DNA of 25,004 nucleotides, taken from positions 1-25,004 of the forward strand of contig WSUB01000318.1 of the NCBI GenBank assembly GCA_019633425.1, in the 5' to 3' direction. This document shows positions 1 to 7,544 of this stretch, in pieces. The stretch comes from Tulasnella sp. 424. Lineage: Eukaryota; Basidiomycota; Agaricomycetes; Cantharellales; Tulasnellaceae. Under the pieces are notes generated by a model, which saw only the letters and a program-made list of their open reading frames with translations, had not been told where the DNA came from and did not search any database. Made by a program: the position numbers and the translations under genes. Each line of letters begins with the position of its first letter. Within the stretch, counting starts at the first letter, position 1.

Positions 1-305
1 CGCCTTGATGTGGTGAGGTGAGCGAATCGAGGTGAGAGTAGAAACCGAACTCTTCCACGGTCGTCCCGGCTTCCGCAAACGGCACTGCATTTAAGCACCG
101 ACGCTTGACATATGGTCTAATAAACTAATATTTCCATCTTTTCGATGATCCAAGATCCAGGGACGATGTTCGAAGATACCTTACCGACGAGGAAATTCAT
201 GGACTTGCTGAACCATACGACCGGGCGGCTTTAAGGGGACGCACTTGCATGCATTTCGTCATGTCGGTAAGCATGGTTTTGGATACAGAGAACATTGTGA
301 AGTAG
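1..305 (+). CDS. Possible 3'-terminal exons of an unidentified gene (partial)
   Basis: An open frame runs from about 155 to a TAG at 303-305 and encodes a charged peptide containing RRYLTDEEIHGLAEPYDRAA. It is closed upstream by a TAA at 126-128, so it would have to be entered by splicing. Just upstream lies a branch-like CTAATAAACTAAT and a pyrimidine-rich stretch before candidate acceptors ending at 154 or 160. The window opens with a short open frame that could donate at 17/18 (AG|GTGAGC), which joins in phase with either acceptor. The implied intron of about 140 nt is longer than most introns here. A second GTAAGC donor at 267 is an alternative end. I do not recognise the family. This could be the tail of a gene starting outside the window or chance open frame. 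Confidence 0.3.
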
Positions 306-586
306 TCAAGACGCGGCGGATGTGGAAACGCTGAAACGCTGAATCAACAGGATATATGCGGCAAAAGACACAAAGAGAGGGGTGGCGGGTTCGCAGAACG
401 TTAAAAGGGAACGAGAGGGGACATTTATGACGTAAAGGGATAGTTTTTAGGATTAACCAGAGACATTCACCAGAACGCATGAAAATTTGGAGGAATCCTC
501 TGGAGAACGGTACTTGAGGGGCGATTCATGAGAGTATGGGCCAATGAATATCTACCTCATCACAATGGAATGAACAGCTAGCGCAT
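306..586. other. Short intergenic stretch, no gene seen
   Basis: This is the 3' flank of the minus-strand kinase-TPR gene and possibly of the plus-strand fragment at 1-305. The minus-strand open frame at 259-480 has no recognisable domain and no splice partner, so I leave it out. I see no canonical AATAAA on the minus strand within this stretch. Confidence 0.5.
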
Positions 587-3500
587 TTACTGGGAAGCCT
601 CGGCCACCATTGATCCGGTTGGTTGCTCCCGTGACTGGAGGCGTTTCCAAGTCTTTGCACACAACTCAGTCATCGGCCGACCCAGTTGCGCGTAGATTTG
701 GCGAGCCCCCGCACAAGAAGCCTGTGCATCGGCATATTTGCCTTGCAAGTCATATACAAACGTCAATCTATCCAGGGCATCTGCTTCACCCACCGCGCAG
801 GCAACTCTGGCGTATCCGACGCGCGCGTTGGCGAAGCACTCCTCTGCCTCGTCATGTCGACGTTGTTGGACGTATAATCCTCCAAGATGGAGTAACATGA
901 CAGCTTCACCATGAGTATCTTCTATGCTTAAAATTATGGCTTGAGAAAGTCGGTAACACTCTTCTGCTTCGTCGTATGTGCCTTGTGTGAGGTGGATATC
1001 GCCTAGCCGACCCAAAGCCTTTGCGCGAAGTGCATCACCACCGGTCCGGGCTAATGCACCTTCAGCTTGAATTAGCATCTCCTTTTCTTCGCTGTGCCTT
1101 GATAGAGATCTGAGGGTGTCCGAGAAAGCCCATGAAGCCCATGCCTGACCCCGCTCGTCGCCAATACTGGTAAAAATGGCCAGAGCTTCGGTCACGGCCT
1201 CCTCGGCCTCGAGATACTTGCGCTGAGTACTGTAGTCTTTCTCGAGGGCCATTAAGGTGTAGGCTCTACGGCTGGCGTCACCAGCACGATCATAAAAAGC
1301 AGCTGCTTGGTGGTGGAAAGCTTCCGCATCGTCGAATTTGCGTTGGTCACTGAGAAGGCTAGCTAGGTCGAGTAATGCATTCCCGGTAACAAGGCTTTTT
1401 TCGACGCGAGAGTAGATGTCACGGGCGTCGTTGACAGCCCTCTCCGCATCGGAATGTTTCGACTGTTGGTGAAGAATCTTGCTCAGGCGGACCAACGCGT
1501 CTGCGGCACGTGAGTCGTTGCCAATGCGAGAGTGGATCTCGTAAGCTTCATTAAATGCCTTTTCCGCCTCCAGACTCCTTGAAAGGGCGTGATACATTTC
1601 TCCCAGACCAATCAATATGTCGGCGGCACCATGGTCGTGGCCTACCCGAGTATGGATCCTGTAAGATTCCATGCAAGCCATCTCCGCCTCCTTGAACTTC
1701 AGCTGAGCGAAGTAAATTTGGCCCAGGCCATACAATGCGTTTCCAACGCCTAGACTGTGGCCGATGCGAGTGGAGATCTCATGCGCTTCGGTTAATGCCT
1801 TCTCCGCCTCTTGATTTTTCGACTGGAAATATATATATCCCAGACAGTTCAATGCGTTGGCGGCGCTTTTGTCGGCGTCCTGGCCCATACGAGAGTAGAT
1901 CTCGAGTGCTTCCGTGAAAGCCGTCTCCGCCTCCGGGTACTTCCTCTGATAGGCACAGGTTTTGCCGAGGCCATCCAGTGCACCTGCAACGCACAGGTCA
2001 TCGCCAATGCGAGTGTGGATTTCATAAGCTTCGGTTAATGCCGTCTCCGCCTCCTGATTCCTTGACTGGGCGCGATATATGTATCCCAGAACCTCCAACG
2101 CCATGGCGGCACCTCGCCCTTTGCCAATTCGAGAGTAGATCCCGTGCGCTTCCATCAAGGTCTTTTCAGCCTCTTGACTCCTCCACTGGCGGTGATATAT
2201 TTCTCCCATACTGCTCAATGCATTGGCGACACCAAGGTCGTTGCCGATGCGAGAGTGGATCCCGTGCGCTTCTATATAAGCGCTCTCCGCCTCGGCGTTC
2301 CTCAGCTGATGCTGATAAACATTGCCAAATGCCTCCAAGGTGTTCGCGATACCTAAGTCGTGGCCGATGTGAGAGTAGATCTCGTGGGCTTGCGTCAGAG
2401 CTTGCTTCGCCTCTTGATTCCTTCCCCGAGCGCTATATATTCCTCCTAGGCCGAGCAATGCACTTGCAACACCGGGGTAATGGCCGATGCTAGAGTAAAT
2501 TTCTTGCATCTGCTTGTATGTGCTTTCGGCTTCCCGAAGGTTACGTCTTGTACGATGGAGCCCCGCAAGGCAATCTAAGGCATTCGCCTTCGCCAAGTCA
2601 TCCTTCGTTCGAGTGGCAACATCTAGAGATGACAGAAAGTGGGACTCGGCCATCGCTTCATTGTCCTGCAAGCTGTATGTTTTCCCGAGCTGGAGGAGCA
2701 GGTGGGCGAATAGCACTTTCTGACCACCGGCGGTATTACTCGAAGGAGTCACGGAAGGCTTGCGGATATTCGTATCAGAATCGATTACCCCACACTCTAC
2801 CAAAAGACTCACGATATTGTCAATTTTCTGCTGAAAAGTGGGAGCATGGATCCTCCTCACTGGCTCTGAGAGCCAACAATCAGACATTAGACTGCAGAGC
2901 TGGAGGACATGGGACAGGTCGGTGTCCTCCCGAATCGCAGGTAATTTCCCATTTATGGCGTGTATTATGATGGCCGGCTCTCGGTTGAGATCCTCAAAGG
3001 GTATTTTACCAGTCACAACCTGACACGGAGCCGCAGTTGGGAATTCAAGAAAGGTAAACATCGACTGAACGTTATACTCACTTCCCAGCAAACCCAACCT
3101 AAAGCCCACATGTCGCTAGGTAAATCCTGCACGCCGTTATTCAACACCTCGGGAGCTGTCCATCGCAGAGAAAATTTTGGCCCAGTTAAGGTGAGCTCCA
3201 TTGTGGAAGGGTTGAATTGGACCTTTGGGGAGATCGATCGTGCAGCTCCGTCATCAAAGACCGGAACTCCTGCCGACCCGTTGTGTTTCTGCTCTGGTGC
3301 AAGGTTTGGTCTAATACGAGCTGACCCAAAGTCAGTGATAACCGCATGACAGGAAGAGTTGACAAGAATGTTGAACTAAACAACGACTAGATCAGGTTGA
3401 AGTCTCTGAAAAAGGGACATGAAGACTCACGGATTTGAGGTCACCGTGGCAGATAGGGGGCTGCCGACTGTGCAAGTACTCCAGGCCCCTTGCTGTATCT

Positions 3501-4139
3501 TGAATCTACAAATACCGAAAACTCGACGAAATATCTTCTAGTAGTGTTGGTTGCGCTCACAAGAGAGATTCGCTCCGGAAGATACCATTCGCCCGACTGC
3601 AAAAATTCTCGGACATTGCCATTCCCTTCCCAAGGTAAAATTATCCAAGCATGCCCTTTATGCATATCCTCCACGAATCCGACGAGAATAATGATGTTAG
3701 GATGAGAAAGCGATGCCATAAGACTGAGTTCGTTAACGAAAGACTGATGCAGAGCTGTTAGAGCCACGAATCAGAGTCGTTGTAGTTGACGATACGTACC
3801 TTGAAAAACTTGGCGGACTCTTCCACATCATCCCGCTTCCATTCAAGTTTCTTCACGGCTACCTTAATTTCAGCATGCCGTTCCTTCACTGCTGCGGGGG
3901 GGACGAGTGTTCCAATGACAACGACGCCTTGGCCGCCTTTTGCCAGTGGCTCGGTTTCTGTTGTTTTAATTCTAGCACGATCGATTCGGCGAGAGGACAT
4001 CCCGTTAAGGATATCTCTCTTGAAAATACTTTATCAGCAACCATTCTCTCTAGTCGTAGATACATTGCCTTACGGCTCTTTTAAGCCTTTGCTCCGGGTC
4101 GCCCGTGAGCTGGGGCGCCGTCGAGTCTGAGCTCGCCAT
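587..4139 (-). CDS. TKL-like protein kinase fused to a C-terminal TPR array (1089 aa, six exons)
   Basis: Exons, 5' to 3' on the minus strand: 4139-4074, 4018-3800, 3743-3561, 3505-3431, 3375-3082, 3019-587. Introns are 55-62 nt and all phase 0. The kinase occupies residues about 29-355: glycine loop GGQGVV (50-55), VAVKK with the likely ATP-binding Lys78, HGDLK (176-180) plus Asn183, DFG (196-198), the activation-segment motif RWTAPEV, and SDMWALGWVCWE. The catalytic D, K and N and the DFG are intact. Gly replaces the Arg of HRD, which is common in agaricomycete kinases of this kind. Residues about 380-1070 are roughly 17 TPR-like units of about 40 aa, several matching kinesin-light-chain-type TPRs. 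No signal peptide or membrane segment is seen, so a cytoplasmic signalling protein is likely. Its ligand and substrate are unknown. The start ATG at 4139 is chosen because it opens a 22-codon exon spliced in frame to the kinase. Exon joins are inferred by eye. Confidence 0.88.
650..2722 (-). repeat. Tandem array of about 17 TPR-coding units (about 120 bp each)
   Basis: The single last exon of the kinase-TPR gene is built of consecutive units of about 120 bp. Each encodes a two-helix repeat of the form ANALxxLGxIYxxQxRxxEAE followed by xAxxEAxEIxSRIGxDxG. Units in the middle (about 1500-2500) are most alike at the DNA level, sharing stretches such as GAGAGTGGATCCCGTGCG in plus orientation, while the terminal units have drifted. 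One unit near 1830-1900 is irregular, with about two extra residues in one helix junction and one missing in the next. Degenerate repeats of this kind indicate past tandem duplication. Confidence 0.9.
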
Positions 4140-5952
4140 TCAGAATGAGTTTAGTCGAGGTGAAGACGGTCAGGTAGAAAGGAACTTAGAGCGCTAGTGT
4201 GGCAAGAGGGAGATTGAGGATGGAAGACGAGGTGTTACGGAGGGTTGGATGAGCTCTGAGGACTAAAATCAGCTCGAACGCAAGCCTATATATAAAGCGG
4301 AGGGCGCAAGCGTAGGGTGACCAACGCTTCACCTACACACTTGTCCGCAGAAATCGCGCGTAAGTCTCAATATTCCCTTTGCACCTTTTTAGTTTTCTCG
4401 ATTATGGAACTTCTGTCTAAGAAAATGAGTTCTGTGAAGGATTTACTACCCGTTGAATGACCGCCCGTGCCTCTCACTGGGAGCCCTGCTAGTGAATACC
4501 AAACACCCGGGAGGCCTGTTTTATGAGAGCAGTAGGAGTGCTTTTTGTCTAGAGCAGAGGTCAGCTTGTGTTTCGTGCCAGGGAGGATCTCGAACGAGAT
4601 AGAAACATTCGATGTTCACTTCTATGCTCCGGTTTGTTCGGCGTTGCTCCCGTCACGACTCACGGGGCAAACCATCCTCGCAAACAGTTCGAAACGATGC
4701 TCACGATGCTTCCACGAACTTCTACCTGAGTTGCACTTTAACTAGCTGTCATCGAATATTCTCTGAACGTTCATGTCCTGCTGTCCTCTTGGTTAGCTGG
4801 GCCTAGCAGTTCCGATTTCGAATCCTGAACGGAAAGGTACCCGGAGACCTTCAAAAGGGAGTTTTAGAACCATGAATTGCACGGGCAAATCGTAAGGGCT
4901 TTGGTTCTTCAGTTCGGGATTCCTAGTGATTCGAAGAGGGATTTCTGTGATCTAGGCTGGCCTTCCGTGTAGCTTTCCGTCTAGCTAGACGCCGGCCACC
5001 ACGTCCCAGTTTTTCGCACATTAAAAATTCTTCACATCTGGACAATTGAGATGAAGAGGTTCACCGGTGCTACCGTTTTTTAGGCGACTTGTTCGCTGGG
5101 AGGTATCCTTGAAGTCACTCTAGAAAACCTTGCCGTATTTCCGCTTCAAAACTGCCTCAAGGGAGTGATGGTCATGGGTTTCGATATATCGCTATGTATT
5201 TCTCTCTGAATGGGGGTCACATCCCTGCTCACAATCACTGTAAGGTAAAGCATGAGTTGAAGTTACTTCCCCGATTCCCCAACTGAGAAAAATCCAAGCC
5301 AGAGTACTTGAAGTCGACGACTTCATAATTTCGCATAGAAATCAGCCACATAACCCAAATGTCAACACGGATCATCGTGTCCGACAGCACACTTCGAACA
5401 ACCCTCCTCTCCTCGTCCAAATCTCCGGCCTTGGGAACAGCGTTGCAAGAAAGTCTGACCTACCAATATACCTATGCAGCCTTGTAATATCAATCTCTAT
5501 AGGCTATCACGGATCCAGTTGATGGAGGTCGTGGAAAGTCCCGATTTGGGAAGGTAAGCGCCGACAGGCTTGACGCCGTGATTCAGTGGCAGTACATCTC
5601 GATGGGTAGCAAGATAGATAGAAAGAATGTGATCCTGCTTGGGTAGTGGGCTCATATTGTATTCTGCCAGAAGAGGTTGGGGGCTACCCAGAGGTTGCTC
5701 GGTCAGGCAAACTTGTTCTGTGATTTGACAAGCCAGCTCCTTCCTCTCACATTAACTGTAAACCTCTCAGCTAAACGCCTTAAACATGCAATGAGAATGC
5801 AGGGGAGTGCAACAATGATGGGACGGAGCCAAGGGTCCGCACGTGGTTGTTTTGCTGAGGTAAGGTGCCGTGCACGGACGTCATCAATATTCAGAACTCT
5901 CTTCTGCCTTGTCGTTGTCGCCGCCCTTGAAGACTTTAAGACTTAATCAAAC
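4140..5952. other. 1.8 kb intergenic region between divergent genes, no convincing gene
   Basis: This region separates the divergently transcribed kinase-TPR and RPS4 genes and must contain both promoters. No reading frame here has recognisable domains, and stop codons are frequent in all frames. I see no terminal inverted repeats, long direct repeats or transposase-like sequence. Small items only: a 12-bp perfect palindrome GTCTAGCTAGAC at 4979-4990, and a 61-codon minus-strand frame at 5235-5420 of unknown meaning. The pyrimidine-rich stretch around 5895-5935 just before the RPS4 start would fit a ribosomal-protein 5' leader. Confidence 0.55.
4286..4297 (-). promoter_or_regulatory. TATA-like element upstream of the kinase-TPR gene
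   Basis: The plus-strand sequence CTATATATAAAG reads CTTTATATATAG on the minus strand, about 150 bp upstream of the proposed start at 4139. Position and composition fit a TATA box. The element is nearly symmetrical, so orientation is set only by the neighbouring gene. Function is inferred. Confidence 0.45.
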
Positions 5953-7114
5953 ATGGTGAGGACGCTCATTCCGAGCCTAGGCAGGAGAGAGCGAGGGCAA
6001 GAGGCAGCCTATCTTCGACCTCCTCTAGCTCGCCATCGCTCGACAACTCGCTCTCCTGTCTAGGCAATATTGAAATCGAGACGTGAAGGGCTGAACACTT
6101 GCATTGCAGGCTCGGGGACCCAAAAAGCACTTGAAGCGGCTAGCAGCACCCAAATCATGGCTACTTGACAAGCTCAGCGGCACCTACGTGCGTTTGCGTT
6201 GCGTTTCGAGTTTTCGCGTTCTCGGCCATCTAACTTAGCACATTTCGTCCTCTGCGTATTTCAGGCTCCCCGACCTTCCTCTGGCCCTCACAAACTTCGC
6301 GAATGCTTCCCTCTCATCGTTTTCCTCCGCAACCGCCTAAAATACGCCCTCAATGGACGTGAAGTCCGTAGGATCGTTAACCAGCGTCTCATCAAGGTCG
6401 ACAACAAGGTCCGAACAGACCCTGGATTCCCTGCTGGCTTCATGGGTACTCAGTTCTCTCAATGTCCAGATTTCGAGCTGTCGTGGGGCTGAACTGTACT
6501 ATTAATACAGACGTCGTGAGCATCGAGAAAACCAACGAGCACTTCCGCATCATCTACGACGTCAAGGGTCGCTTCACCATCCACCGTATCACCGCCGAGG
6601 AAGCCAAGTACAAGCTTCTCAAGGTGAAGCGTATTGCTTTGGGTCTCCGTGGTATTCCCCATGTCGTTACACACGACGGCCGAACCATCCGCTACCCCGA
6701 TCCTCGCATTCGCGTGAACGACACCATCAAGTTCGATCTTGAGAACAACAAGATCACCGACTTCATCAAATGGGACGTGGGTGCGACTTGCATGGTTACT
6801 GGTGGACGCAACATTGGTCGTGTGGGCACCATCCAGCGCCGCGAGAGACATCTTGGAGGATACGACGTCGTTCATATCAAGGATGCTCACAACCGGACGT
6901 TTGCCACTCGGTGAGTAGCTTCCTCTGGGCGCATTATGAAATTAGAGCTAATGCGCCACAACGCTCCCATAGTATCGGCAACATTTTCGTCATTGGTGAC
7001 CACGAGAAGCCTTGGATCTCGCTGCCAAAGGCCAAGGGTATCAAATTGACCATTGCCGAAGAGAGAGACGCACGGAGGAAGGCGACTGTAGAGGAGGAAG
7101 TCGCTGCCGAGTGA
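5953..7114 (+). CDS. RPS4: 40S ribosomal protein S4 (eS4), 267 aa, five exons
   Basis: Exons: 5953-5955, 6110-6187, 6265-6445, 6511-6910, 6973-7114. The product is a structural protein of the small ribosomal subunit. The conserved N-terminus [17 protein letters not shown] follows the initiator Met. Next come the S4-type RNA-binding region ([29 protein letters not shown]), the eS4 core ([20 protein letters not shown]), the KOW-type segment ([19 protein letters not shown]) and the C-terminal [21 protein letters not shown] motif. Length is close to the family norm of about 263 aa. The first coding exon is only the ATG: GTGAGG begins directly after it, and the next codon is GCT at 6110. Introns are 154, 77, 65 and 62 nt. 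The acidic tail EEEVAAE is slightly longer than I expect. Identification is essentially certain and splice sites are very likely. Confidence 0.96.
5975..6065 (+). other. Hairpin inside RPS4 intron 1
   Basis: The left arm 5975-5995 (GCCTAGGCAGGAGAGAGC...) pairs with the right arm 6047-6065 (CTCGCTCTCCTGTCTAGGC). This gives 19 base pairs with one G-U and one 2-nt bulge, enclosing a loop of about 51 nt. The structure fills most of the 154-nt intron 1, the longest of the gene. It could bring donor and branch site together, carry an intronic small RNA, or be a small inverted-repeat remnant. No snoRNA C/D or H/ACA boxes were recognised. Confidence 0.7.
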
Positions 7115-7544
7115 TTCTAATGCCTCTGTTTTGTTCTCTCCGTTGTATCTTAGCTGTTGTCATTGAGCGTTTTGTCATGTCCCAAGTCGTGTCCCATGTC
7201 TCTTTGCATTTATGGTCAATGATTGCCGTATTTCCATGCTCAGTGCTTGCGGAACAAAACGAATCCAGTGGTTGAGACTGGTGGTGGCTGACGCATTGGG
7301 GACCCTCCGCCCCGTCGAAAGACTTACATAAGTGAGAACCTCTGCCCGTTTCGTCTTTCAACCTCTCGCCGCTCTTCTCCCCCAGGTTTCAGCAGCACTC
7401 GGAAGGGGATTCAAGAGCTTCGACGATCTGTTTGCTTCCAACGCATCGCTCTCCTCTGAGCATCTAGACAATCCTCTGCAGTTCTTCGAAACAGTTGTCG
7501 AGGAATGCAAATCTGAAACCGCCGAGTCCTCCCTTACCTACCAA
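7115..7544 (+). other. RPS4 3' flank and UFD4 5' leader/promoter
   Basis: This 430-bp gap holds the RPS4 3' UTR and the promoter and leader of the next gene. A likely leader intron runs 7332-7385 (GTGAGA ... CTCCCCCAG, 54 nt). The frame that becomes UFD4 is already open from 7332 but is closed by TAA at 7329-7331 and contains no ATG before 7545. The open leader could therefore be chance, or could belong to an upstream coding exon I cannot identify. Confidence 0.45.

Noticed and set aside
1978..2493. Long plus-strand open frame (171 codons) and similar frames antisense to the TPR array.
   Set aside because: These are shadows of the repeated TPR codons on the minus strand. They lack domains, and their composition follows the 120-bp repeat.
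650..2722. Regularly spaced repeats that could suggest a CRISPR-like or satellite array.
   Set aside because: Units are about 120 bp, diverged, and translate into continuous TPR helices. The genome is eukaryotic, and there is no repeat-spacer pattern.
4791..4827. TTAGCTGGGCC and TTTCGAATCC look like tRNA A- and B-box fragments.
   Set aside because: The boxes are too close together, the flanks of TTCGAAT do not pair as a T-arm, and no acceptor or anticodon stem can be drawn.
4979..4990. Perfect 12-bp palindrome GTCTAGCTAGAC.
   Set aside because: It is short, isolated and intergenic, without flanking repeats or a mobile-element context. It is expected by chance in a region of this size or nearly so.
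5677..5946. Plus-strand 89-codon frame just upstream of RPS4.
   Set aside because: It overlaps the expected RPS4 promoter and leader, has no recognisable domain, and ends seven bases before the RPS4 ATG. Probably chance.
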